A stretch of DNA of 37,989 bases from Flavobacteriales bacterium. Its GTDB lineage: Bacteria; Bacteroidota; Bacteroidia; Flavobacteriales; JANQLC01. The notes beneath the pieces are model-generated. The model was not told where the DNA came from. It did no database searches and saw nothing but the letters and a program-made list of their open reading frames with translations. A program made the position numbers and the translations under genes. This document shows positions 1-6,797 of this stretch, in pieces; the stretch's first letter is position 1; the number at the start of each line of letters is the position of its first letter. The stretch spans positions 1-37,989 of the forward strand of contig JANQLC010000010.1 in NCBI GenBank assembly GCA_028280815.1, read 5' to 3'.

Positions 1-244
1 TTGTCGGGTTGATTGGTTGGGTTGGTGGTTCGCCGGTGAGCTTGTCGTGTGTCACACTGGTTTTCTGTCTCGCTTGTCTACTGTGGACTTGTCTTTTGCA
101 GGTTGCTTGTCACTATTGCATTGGCTTGGCGTTAGCTCAGTTGGTTGGATTGAGTGGGTGAATCGAGTGAGGTTGGTCGGCTGGACTGGTGGGTTTGGGT
201 GGGTTGGAGTGAGTGGGTGGAGAGTAGGGTTGATTGGTTGGTTT

Positions 245-370
245 GAATGGGCATAAAGTGTTTGAAAAATGTCTTTGCCATTGGTAGAGCAGGGTTTGGT
301 GATGGCTGCAGATCGGCGACTTTTTTATCTAATCGGCTTTGAGTCGGCGGTGTTTTTGTGTGGATAAGGG
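245..370 (+). repeat. Left-end long repeat, copy A
   Basis: About 125 nt running from GAATGGGCATAAAGTG to GTGGATAAGGG, with a shared core containing GATGGCTGCAGATCGG and CTTTTTTATCTAATCGGC. It is nearly identical to copy B at 506-630, partly matched by copy C at 663-767, and matched with roughly 70% identity by an inverted copy at 37527-37649. An ORF spans copy A on the - strand, but copy B has a 2-nt deletion that destroys that frame, so it is probably not coding. Confidence 0.85.
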
Positions 371-505
371 CTTGCATGGGTTGAGTTGTTTGGGTTGGTT
401 TGGCTGGTTCGCTGATGTGATGGGTTGAATTGTGTTTGGTCGTGTTGATTGGGCTGTTTGACTGGGTTGGGTTGAGCGGTTTGCATGGGTTGTGTTAGCT
501 GGGTT

Positions 506-630
506 GAATGGGCATAAAGTGTTTGAAAGATGTCTTTGCCATTGGTAGAGCGGGGGTTGGTGATGGCTGCAGATCGGCGACTTTTTTATCTAATCGGCTT
601 TGAGCCGGCGGTTTTTGTGTTGGTAAGGAT
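506..630 (+). repeat. Left-end long repeat, copy B
   Basis: Near-identical to copy A over about 120 nt, with substitutions such as AAAGATG for AAAAATG and a 2-nt deletion near 612-616. The flanking sequence is unrelated GT-rich filler. Confidence 0.85.
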
Positions 631-662
631 TTGTGTTGATTTAGTTGAGTGGTTGGGTTGAA

Positions 663-767
663 AGGCGTTTTCCCACTGAGAAGAGGGGGGCTCGGTGATG
701 GCTGCAGATCGGTGACTTTTTTTATCTAAGCGGCTTTGAATCGGCGGTGTTTTTGTGCTGATAAGGG
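663..767 (+). repeat. Left-end long repeat, copy C (diverged 5' half)
   Basis: The 3' two thirds, from GATGGCTGCAGATCGG through the ATAAGGG end, match copies A and B closely. The 5' third (GGCGTTTTCCCACTGAG) is diverged. A short echo of the end of the unit (GTGGATAAAGG) follows near 791-801. Confidence 0.75.
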
Positions 768-908
768 TTTGTGTCGGTGATGGGTTTGCGTGGATAAAGG
801 TTTTTGATTCGATGACGGTTTTGCTTGACTCGTTGGGCTGCGTCTCGGTTGGGCTTACCTCGGGACTTTGTTTGGCTCGCGTTGGCTGTATCTTGGGTTT
901 TGCTTGAC

Positions 909-1519
909 TCAGCGGTTGTTTCGACTTGGGTTGTTTTGCCTGGGCTCCCCGGATAAACTGAAAATGCTATCTAATTTCGCATCTAAACCGGCTTCTTCCG
1001 AACCGTACCTGCCTATGATTACACCTTATTCCGATACCTTGCATCTAACTCGTCATACCGTTGTTCTATCGCTCGCGTTTTGGTTCGCGCTTCGCTTAGA
1101 TAGGTGGCGTATTCATCCTGGACAGGGCATCCTTTTACCAGAGGTGTGAGCTCGACATAATGGCCTCTTTTAGAAAGGTACTGGCTCGTGTCTAAGTCAA
1201 TTTTAATATGGGCGTTTTCGGCAAAAAATGAACACTGCAAATGCTGTTCTGTCTCATCGCTCTCTGTGTTTAAGCCCGTCAATCTCGGCGAACTCAAGTT
1301 TCCTTGAAGTCCAAATTTACCGTTTGCAATTTCAGCTGTATCCGGTTCAATTCGCGAGTTTTCACCGACATCGAAATAGCTTAAAATCACCTTACCGCTC
1401 TTTGTGCCTTTGATGTTGCCGGCGATGGTAAATCCATGTCTTGAGTTTTTGCACCCGCCGGTCAATACCGACAAGCCGGCCAGCACCCAACAGATTTTTC
1501 TACACTTCATATGAATCAT
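909..1519 (-). pseudogene. DUF4369 / TlpA-type thiol-disulfide lipoprotein, truncated and frameshifted
   Basis: The first frame (1519 down to 1019) encodes a 166-residue lipoprotein. Its signal peptide ends at the lipobox LTGGC and is followed by a beta-rich DUF4369-like domain, FTIAGNIKGTKSGKVILSY, then a helical stretch ending DELDARYRNKV. The typical continuation is visible in another frame immediately downstream: IIGRYGSEEAGLDAKLDSIF, reading on to a stop at 909-911. The C-terminal thioredoxin domain with CxxC that normally follows DUF4369 is absent, because the sequence dissolves into the GT/AC-rich repeat block near 940. The family sits in the outer envelope and often follows SusC/SusD pairs, which fits the SusD remnant directly upstream. 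I infer a non-functional gene with a frameshift near 1020 and a lost 3' half. Confidence 0.7.
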
Positions 1520-1858
1520 TCTTTAATGGCTCATGTCGATAACCGGGATCCTGTGCCATTTTGGCGTTTTTCTCAAGTTCTGACTCAGGTATGGGAAAGG
1601 CCAACTGATCTCTAACGCTTTATCCACGGTTGTAATTGCTTTATTTTTTCAAGTGAAGGACAAGGCGTCAAGGCAAACCACTCTTGCCTGTCTTCTAAGC
1701 GCACATCCTTCATATGCTCGCCCAGGGTCTCATATCGCATCGAAGTCGGTGATCCCCGCCTGGGTTTTTCGCGCTCCAAAAAAGGCGCTGCCGTTTTCAT
1801 CACTACTGAGCCTCACATAGGTTTCCGTCGGCTCACCAAAGTTAAACAATCCGGCTGA
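1500..1858 (-). pseudogene. SusD/RagB outer-membrane lipoprotein, C-terminal remnant in three frames
   Basis: Three adjacent reading-frame pieces on the - strand form the end of a SusD-like protein. The most telling is RDQLAFPIPESELEKNAKM followed by AQDPGY (about 1530-1615), the classic SusD C-terminus FPIPxxELxxNxxxxQNPGY. Upstream pieces are LFNFGEPTETYVRLSSDENG (1858 to ~1735) and RYETLGEHMKDVRLEDRQEW (to 1612), joined only by frame changes. The N-terminal three quarters and the SusC porin partner are missing. The last codons overlap the start of the DUF4369 gene, as expected for an operon. SusD proteins bind nutrients above a TonB-dependent porin, so this is an uptake locus that has been lost. 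The terminal motif is very characteristic; the outer limits are approximate. Confidence 0.65.
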
Positions 1859-1955
1859 TTTAGATATAATGGATTTGTATTACATCCGATCGGTATCGTT
1901 TTCTCGTCGCAGCATGTTAAAAGCCTTTGAATTTGAAGAAATCCTTTTGCCGCGC

Positions 1956-2474
1956 TCAGCGGTATAAGTCCAACAGGCCTTCCGGAAGTTTTAAGCGGAT
2001 TTCTCTCTTTTCGCGGTCGAACCTTTCGATGAATTCGTCGACGACCGGCACGAGTATTTCCCTACCTCGGCAGTCGATGGCAAAGCAGTCCTGAGCTGTG
2101 CCACTTTCGTTTATCCTCTTGATTTTACCGAGCGCTTTGCCTTGGGTAAGGGTGTTGAATCCGATCACCTCGTGGTAGTAGAATTGGTTTCCGCTCAGGG
2201 GTGGTAAGCTGCTCAACGGCAGGAAAACCGCCTTGCCCACCAGTTCTTTGGCGGCTGTGACATGTCGATAACCCTCGAAATCCACTTTGATCTCATCTCG
2301 GTGCATTGGTTTCACCTTTTCGATGGACAGTGGAAAGGGCCTGCCATCTCGTTCGACAAAGAGGATTTTACTGTGGTAGTACCGCTCGGGCTGATCGGTA
2401 TCCAGTGTGATCAAGACCGAACCCCACTTGCCGTGCGTACGGCTGATTCGTCCGAGATAGTAATGGTCTCTCAT
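1956..2474 (-). CDS. rimM: Ribosome maturation factor RimM
   Basis: This 172-residue protein has the expected length for RimM, which helps mature the 3' domain of 16S rRNA by binding S19 in the 30S head. The N-terminal barrel opens with YYLGRISRTHGKWGSV (compare the family pattern GxIxxxHGxxGxv). The PRC-barrel-like C-terminal half contains FYYHEVIGF, LGKIKRINESG, DCFAIDCRGREILVPVV and EFIERFDREKREIRLKLPEG. The start at 2474 (MRDHYYLG) places the glycine motif at the usual distance. In most Bacteroidota rimM directly follows rpsP; here about 1.07 kb of repeats separate them, so a common transcript would have to cross the array or rimM must have its own promoter. Confidence 0.95.
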   Translation of the reverse strand: MRDHYYLGRISRTHGKWGSVLITLDTDQPERYYHSKILFVERDGRPFPLSIEKVKPMHRDEIKVDFEGYRHVTAAKELVGKAVFLPLSSLPPLSGNQFYYHEVIGFNTLTQGKALGKIKRINESGTAQDCFAIDCRGREILVPVVDEFIERFDREKREIRLKLPEGLLDLYR

Positions 2475-2660
2475 GGGCTTTTCAGCTCAAAAATAGCACG
2501 CCTAAGTAAAAGGGATAAAATAGTGCTGGACTTTCAAACCGCCACATAAGACGAATACAAAAAAATAAGCCACATTTTTAGCCCACCTACAAGACGAGCA
2601 CAGAAAGCCATCGCTAGCGCTTCAAGCCGCCATAAAAAGACAATGACAAAAAGCAAATCA

Positions 2661-2757
2661 GCCTTTCAAATGCAACCCCACGAGGACAAAGGTAAAAAAT
2701 AAGCCCTGCTTTTCAAACTGCTCCCGATTTGATCGACGTTGTGATTGGGATTTTGCA
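2661..2757 (-). repeat. 97-nt dispersed segment with stem-loop, copy 1
   Basis: Read on the - strand this segment matches 18155-18252 (+) almost base for base over ~97 nt, including TCCCAATCACAAC, TCGATCAAAT, GGGAGCAGTTTGAA and TTATTTTTTACCTTTGTCCT. It contains a 7-nt inverted repeat (2722-2728 with 2744-2750) that pairs with one G-U wobble on the + strand transcript. It forms part of the larger tandem array. Confidence 0.8.
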
Positions 2758-2843
2758 GTCGTTTAGGTGAACAAATACAAGGGATAATTCCACATTTCAA
2801 ACCGCCATGACAGGTCAAAAACGAAGAGATAGAACTAACTTTT

Positions 2844-2992
2844 CAGACTACCACGCACGGGCGGATACAAGTAGAGGGGGGCGTAGCGATGTACACATGT
2901 CCGCAGACTACCACGCACGGGCGGATACAAGTCTCGTCTCGTCTATCGATTCGTATGCGCTTGGCAGACTACCACGCACGGGCGGATACAAG
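2844..2992. repeat. CRISPR-like cluster: three identical 28-nt repeats with 32- and 33-nt spacers
   Basis: Identical 28-mers lie at 2844-2871, 2904-2931 and 2965-2992; each begins CAGACTACCACGCACGG and ends GCGGATACAAG. The intervening sequences (2872-2903, 32 nt; 2932-2964, 33 nt) are unrelated to each other. Repeat and spacer lengths fit a minimal CRISPR array, but there is no cas gene in the window, the repeat has no convincing palindrome, and it aligns with the degenerate unit family around it (compare ACCACACGGGATAAAAACAA near 3346). It may therefore be a recently amplified, sharper version of that unit rather than a true CRISPR. There is no evidence for direction of transcription. Confidence 0.6.
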
Positions 2993-3543
2993 CGGGTACC
3001 CCCGGGATTTTAAGCCGACTCGCAGAGACAAGCCCAGAAAACAAGGCCGCCTCTTTAATTGGTGCAGACCGCTGAAACAAAGAATATCCCAGTTTTCAAG
3101 CCGACTCAAGGGGTTAAAGCCGAAGAGACAAGGCCTTCTTCTTACCCCACCACACAGCAAAAAACAGGCAGCTTTTCAAACTGAAATCCGCAAGACAAGA
3201 CCAAAAAATAAGACCGACTTTTCAAACGCTCTCCTTCAGAGATGAAACCCAAAAACCTCGACTTTCAGACACGCCCCAGGTGAAAAATACAATAAAAGTC
3301 AGCGGGGCTGACTACAGAGAGACAAAAAATAAAGGCTGGCTTTTTTAAACCAACCACACGGGATAAAAACAAAAAATAGCCCTTTTCAGGCTGCCCTAAA
3401 AGATTAAAATTCAAAAAATAGGCCTCTGCTTTCAGAATCCCTAAAGCGCGTTACGCCATTCCTTTTTCCGCCGCTGTGCCCTTTGCTGATCCTGTGTCTT
3501 TCTCTGTCGCTGTGCTTTTCTGCTTTTGTGCCTTTTTCTGTTT

Positions 3544-4053
3544 CTACGCTTTTGGCAGTGGTTTTGCCTGGGTTTCGGGATTTGCTTGGGACGATTCTGC
3601 CCCTTCGGCCTGGGCAGCGGCTTTCCGCTCTTCGCCCGCTTTGCGTTTCGAATCGACTCGTCTCTGGTGTGCTTCTCGCTTGGCTTCGGCTATGCTTTTG
3701 GCTTTGTCGTTGATTTTGTCCGCTTTTTCTCTGAGCCATTTGTCGAAGCGTTTTTGCGCTTCGGCTTCATCGAAAGCTCCCTTTTTCACGCCGCCCAGCA
3801 AGTGTTTTTTGTAGCGAACGCCTGTATGAGATAGGATGGCACGTGCGGTATCGGTCGGCTGTGCGCCCTTTTGCAGCCAATCGACTGCCTTATCCACATC
3901 TATGTGGATGCTGGCGGGATCGGTGTTGGGATTGTAACTGCCGAGTCGTTCAATGCAGCGTCCGTCGCGCTTGGCTCGTGAATCCATAACTGCGATGTGA
4001 AAGAAGGGCTTTCCTTTTTTTCCGTGTCTTTGCAACCTGATTTTTGCCGGCAT
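3544..4053 (-). CDS. rpsP: 30S ribosomal protein S16 with long basic/acidic tail
   Basis: The first ~85 residues are a standard S16, a small-subunit assembly protein: [20 protein letters not shown], then [20 protein letters not shown], the [20 protein letters not shown] region and [14 protein letters not shown]. Residues ~86-169 form an extension rich in Lys, Ala, Glu and Arg, predicted helical, ending AKPLPKA. Bacterial S16 is usually 80-90 residues, but Bacteroidota versions commonly carry such tails. The start MPAKIRL is unambiguous, and a TACCTTTG promoter-like site lies 60 nt upstream (4113-4120). The gene would normally be followed directly by rimM; the repeat array interrupts this. Confidence 0.95.
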   Translation of the reverse strand: MPAKIRLQRHGKKGKPFFHIAVMDSRAKRDGRCIERLGSYNPNTDPASIHIDVDKAVDWLQKGAQPTDTARAILSHTGVRYKKHLLGGVKKGAFDEAEAQKRFDKWLREKADKINDKAKSIAEAKREAHQRRVDSKRKAGEERKAAAQAEGAESSQANPETQAKPLPKA

Positions 4054-4112
4054 AAATACGCTTTTTGAGGTACTCGACCTCGGTTGATTGAAATGGTTTC
4101 AAATCGAGGGGG

Positions 4113-4120
4113 CAAAGGTA
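4113..4120 (-). promoter_or_regulatory. Bacteroidota -7 box (TACCTTTG) for rpsP
   Basis: On the - strand TACCTTTG matches the TAnnTTTG -7 element of Bacteroidota sigma-ABfr. It lies about 60 nt before the rpsP start codon. No clear -33 TTTG is seen at the right distance. Confidence 0.5.
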
Positions 4121-4298
4121 CATTATTTTGGTTACAGTGGGTTGCAGCTGTTGTCGTGTACAATGAGAATCCCCGTCGCTGATTTCTATGGCCTTCAGCC
4201 TGTGTTTTCAGCTATTTGGTATGCATCTGAGCGGTAAGTGCACTTTAAATCGGTTAAAACCAACCGTGAAGGGACTAAAAGGATGACTGCCCCAATGC

Positions 4299-4505
4299 TT
4301 ATTCAAAGAATGTCATATATATATAGCGGAATTGCGGTTTTTCACCTCGAGCGATGGCATATATAAATACGGGTTCTTCTATTTGTAGCGGCTTGTGCCC
4401 CGATCTTCGCGCTGACTCGTACGGGTTTGCCGTTTACTCGATCCAATTGACCCGATATGGTTAGACCGTATAAAAACGCCGATCCAAACAAGGGCTAAAA
4501 TGGTC
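4299..4505 (-). pseudogene. Unrecognised small gene remnant downstream of the SdpI-like gene
   Basis: Starting right after the SdpI-like stop codon, three - strand frames read in succession like one short exported protein. The pieces are TILALVWIGVF (hydrophobic, signal-like), then LYGLTISGQLDRVNGKPVRV continuing SAKIGAQAATN, then QIEEPVFIYAIARGEKPQFR ending YIYMTFFE and a stop at 4299-4301. No single frame is open throughout and no ATG is evident. I do not recognise the family. The rest of the stretch up to the rpsP promoter shows nothing. Inference from frame-hopping alone, so weak. Confidence 0.3.
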
Positions 4506-4865
4506 TTATTGCGAATCCTCTTTCCTCAATTTGTATTCAACGCAGCCGACGCAAACCGAGACGATGAGCACATATCCGATTAAAAATAAGTAAAAAGGAT
4601 CTATTTTAAAGACGTATCTCGTCACGATCGCGGCGAGGAGCAGTACGGCCGACAAAGGTAAAAAGAGCGCACCGAAGTACCGATTGGCGATCTTCCAATT
4701 TTGCAAATTTTCTCGGGAGGTAGGGGTTCGATATCCGTAAAACCGATTGATGTGCTCGGCCGGTAAAAATCGGGAAAGCAAGCCGACTGCAAATAGCACC
4801 ACCGCACCTAACACGCCTACGTCTATGCTCTTAACCTCGAAGTAAAGGGAGTAAAGCGTCAGCAT
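4506..4865 (-). CDS. SdpI/YhfL-family membrane protein
   Basis: The 119-residue protein has three predicted membrane helices: about residues 15-35 (VGVLGAVVLFAVGLLSRFLP), 63-84 (YFGALFLPLSAVLLLAAIVT) and 89-108 (FYLFLIGYVLIVSVCVGCVE). Between the first two lies the family signature INRFYGYRTPTSRENLQNWK followed by IANRYFG (compare N-x-x-Y-G-Y-R-T-x-x-S in SdpI). SdpI of Bacillus gives immunity to a secreted killing factor, but most family members, including short Bacteroidota ones, have no known function. The start at 4865 gives the usual length. A 57-codon ORF (4831-5004, -) with one possible membrane helix overlaps its 5' end in another frame and could be a leader gene or a remnant. Confidence 0.7.
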   Translation of the reverse strand: MLTLYSLYFEVKSIDVGVLGAVVLFAVGLLSRFLPAEHINRFYGYRTPTSRENLQNWKIANRYFGALFLPLSAVLLLAAIVTRYVFKIDPFYLFLIGYVLIVSVCVGCVEYKLRKEDSQ

Positions 4866-5334
4866 TCCAAATGAGAGCGTCAGAAAAAACCAGATCCTTC
4901 GGCCCGTTCCTCGGGGTGGAAATGATAAAGAGCACCAACCACAAAACAGTGAACAAGAAAAGAGTGATTACTGCTTTACCACCCACTATTTCATTATCAA
5001 ACATAGCTTTCGCTTTTTCTAATTCGACATCAAATCGAATGCTGTTAGAAACGAGATAAAAAAGGGATTTTTGGCGATCGATCGACTCTTTTTCAAGGTG
5101 TTAGAAATTTGAATGGTTGGGTTTTAGTGTATAGTGCAAACTCAATTGGTGTAATTATAAGTTGAAAATGAAATCCATTTATTTTTATTATATTTCTATC
5201 AGTTTTATTTATGATTTTTCGATTAAAAGGTCGCGGAGAGAAAATGGGTTTTATGCCCTTGGTTACAATCAGCCCCATATCTGACAAAAGCCTTTAAATC
5301 AAAGCTGCCCACTGGGCTGAATGCCCCTTACAGT
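4866..5334. other. Gene-poor spacer
   Basis: Only a possible 57-codon - strand ORF at 4831-5004, which begins MFDNEIVGG and has one hydrophobic segment, ITLFLFTVLWLVLFII. From about 5050 to 5334 the sequence is A/T-richer than elsewhere, with no recognisable gene, RNA or repeat unit. Confidence 0.4.
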
Positions 5335-5580
5335 TCATACATGCGGCTTTTCAACTGGCTTATTCGCCGTCAGCTCGCTGAGTCGGGTGACTGCTTTAAA
5401 GTTTACATCACCTAATGCTTCAAAATGCCGTTTTCTACAGTCGATTTTTTGTCCTTCTGCCGGGTGCAGCACATCGCTGTCAAGAGTTGATTTGGCTCTT
5501 CTTTCTATTAAAGGTGATCGGACATCTGATCTGAGGTAATCTACGCAGCACGGCTTTGGTGGATTGAATTTAAAGTTCAC
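5335..5580 (-). pseudogene. Possible C-terminal remnant of a type III restriction (Res) or related helicase-nuclease subunit
   Basis: An 81-codon - strand frame reads VDYLRSDVRSPLIERRAKST and then AEGQKIDCRKRHFEALGDVN and FKAVTRLSELTAN. The KIxCxxxHFEALG..xFKxVT pattern recalls the C-terminal end of Res-type restriction subunits, as far as I remember the family; I cannot confirm it. No upstream continuation of a helicase is visible, so at best this is a fragment. The nearby type III methyltransferase remnant (6798-7305, same strand) makes the identification more attractive, although a transporter pseudogene lies between them. Confidence 0.3.
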
Positions 5581-5619
5581 ATATATGATTTTTATTCACT
5601 GATTTTCACGCTAAATGCC

Positions 5620-6532
5620 TTAGGGTATATGTTTGAGTTCTCGTCTTTTGCGGTTTACCAGATAAACGCCTAGAAAAATCAGTAGTATTGAGGCTGATTT
5701 CACCAAACCTATTGAATCTTTGCTCAGCAGTATGGCAAAAAAGACAGCGAAAACCGGTTCGAAATAAATATATACACCGGCCATGTGTGCGTCTACTTCT
5801 TTTAGGGCTGACAGATTGAGTAAATAAGCCAAGCACGATAGCGCGATGACCGAATAAAGGATGCTCCAAGTAGCAGCTGGTGGCAGGTCGTGCCAATGAA
5901 TTTGATCGACTTCTTTGTAACCGATAAGGCAGGACGAGGAAAAAGCCGACGGTAAATAGATATCCGGCCACTTCAATCCCCGAATATTTTTGCATCAGGC
6001 GTTTCACCGAGATAAAATAGGTGCTAAAGCTGCCCACAGCCACAAACACCATCAGGTTACCCAACATGGGATTAGACGCGATTCCCGGGTCTGGTTTGCT
6101 GTACAGGATGAGTAACAGTGTGCCGAGCGGGCCAAATAAAACACCCAAGATATTAAACCAAGTTATGCTTACTTTAAGAAAAACGATGCTCAGCAACATG
6201 ATGCAGACAGGGATAATAGTCATGATAATGCTCGCGCTGATGGGGTTGGTCAGGCTGAGCCCATAAAAAAAGAATCAACTGATTAAACGCCGCGCCAGAT
6301 GCGGCACAGAGAATCAGCAAGGGCCAATCTGTCCGCTCCAATTTGGATCGTCTTCTATCGAAAAACAAGCCCACCACTTGAAAAAAACCATGGCTCCCAA
6401 GTTGCGCAACACGATAAAGCCAAAGGGTTTCACATAATCCGGCATCGCAAAGCGGGCAATGGAAAAATTGCCCCCATAAATTAGGGCACCCAAGAGTAAA
6501 AAGATATGTGGTCTTAGCTCCTTATACATCAA
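5620..6532 (-). pseudogene. EamA/DMT-family transporter with at least three frameshifts
   Basis: Four - strand frame segments, read in order, make one ~300-residue ten-helix EamA transporter. They begin MYKELRPHIFLLLGALIYGG (6532-~6375), continue VGLFFDRRRSKLERTDWPLL (to ~6265), then YGLSLTNPISASIIMTIIPV through RLMQKYSGIEVAGYLFTVGF (to ~5930), and end LIGYKEVDQIHWHDLPPAAT through LLIFLGVYLVNRKRRELKHI (5620). Two shifts lie in T runs on the coding strand (near 6375, needing one more T; near 6268, needing one fewer). The third, near 5925, needs one base added in CTGCCTTATC. Three independent indels in one gene argue for true decay over sequencing error, though the homopolymer sites deserve checking. 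An intact EamA paralogue lies at 7499-8392. Confidence 0.8.
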
Positions 6533-6797
6533 AATATTTTTTTAAAAGGTCAGTTGATGAGCGAAGAAGAACTGAACTGCTAGAGTAAGCGCTCTAGCAA
6601 TATATGCTTTGGCCCCTTGGTTAACCCAAATACGAAATGCTGTGCCTAAGGGTGATTTTCGCTGTATCCCACTGAAATAGTAGATTCTAGACTACGGTGA
6701 GCCAGGTTCTTTCTGCATTTCGATCGCCTTCTCAAAGATGTCGAATATGGGTTCATCTGCGGTGGATTTGGCCCAGCGCCGATCGAGGGTTTCCCAT

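Larger units (their letters stand above)
1..908. repeat. G/T-rich low-complexity block, no gene
   Basis: No credible gene is visible. The + strand is dominated by G and T, with recurring GGTTG, TTGGG and GATTGG words, especially at 1-240 and 380-500, so the opposite strand is A/C-rich. Open frames here are low-complexity (Trp/Gly/Val on +, Thr/Pro/Ser/Gln on -) and are not conserved between the repeat copies. The block contains three copies of a ~120-nt repeat (listed separately) and abuts the broken 3' end of a DUF4369 gene near 909-950. The right end of the window has the mirror-image composition. Confidence 0.7.
2519..3440 (-). repeat. Degenerate tandem-repeat array splitting rpsP from rimM
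   Basis: About 17 degenerate units lie head to tail. Read on the + strand each begins with CTTTTCAAACCGCC or a variant, continues with a CACAAGACAAA-like stretch and ends ACAAAAAATAAGCC. Unit starts fall near 2530, 2573, 2620, 2663, 2709, 2794, 2839, 2904, 2965, 3008, 3093, 3172, 3218, 3261, 3339, 3381 and 3429, mostly 42-60 nt apart. On the - strand the unit reads GGCTTATTTTTTG, then TTTGTCC, then GGTTTGAAAAG, and is G/T-rich. The same unit fills other gene-free stretches in this window. Short ORFs here are by-products of the repeat. A run of three exact 28-nt repeats (2844-2992) is embedded in it. Confidence 0.8.

Noticed and set aside
132-377. Similar small proteins predicted on the - strand at 132-377 and the + strand at 37527-37730 (both starting MQA-x-IHTK)
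   Set aside because: The similarity follows from the shared DNA repeat. Copy B at 506-630 has a 2-nt deletion that breaks the frame, and the tails are low-complexity, so a conserved peptide is unlikely.
2807-3245. ORFs encoding repeated YHARADTS peptides
   Set aside because: The peptide repeat is only the translation of the 28-nt DNA repeat. The 60- and 61-nt spacing puts the third copy in a different frame from the first two.
3404-3834. Long overlapping ORFs on both strands across the end of rpsP
   Set aside because: They are shadows of the Lys/Ala/Glu-rich S16 tail and of the repeat array. Only the S16 frame has family matches.
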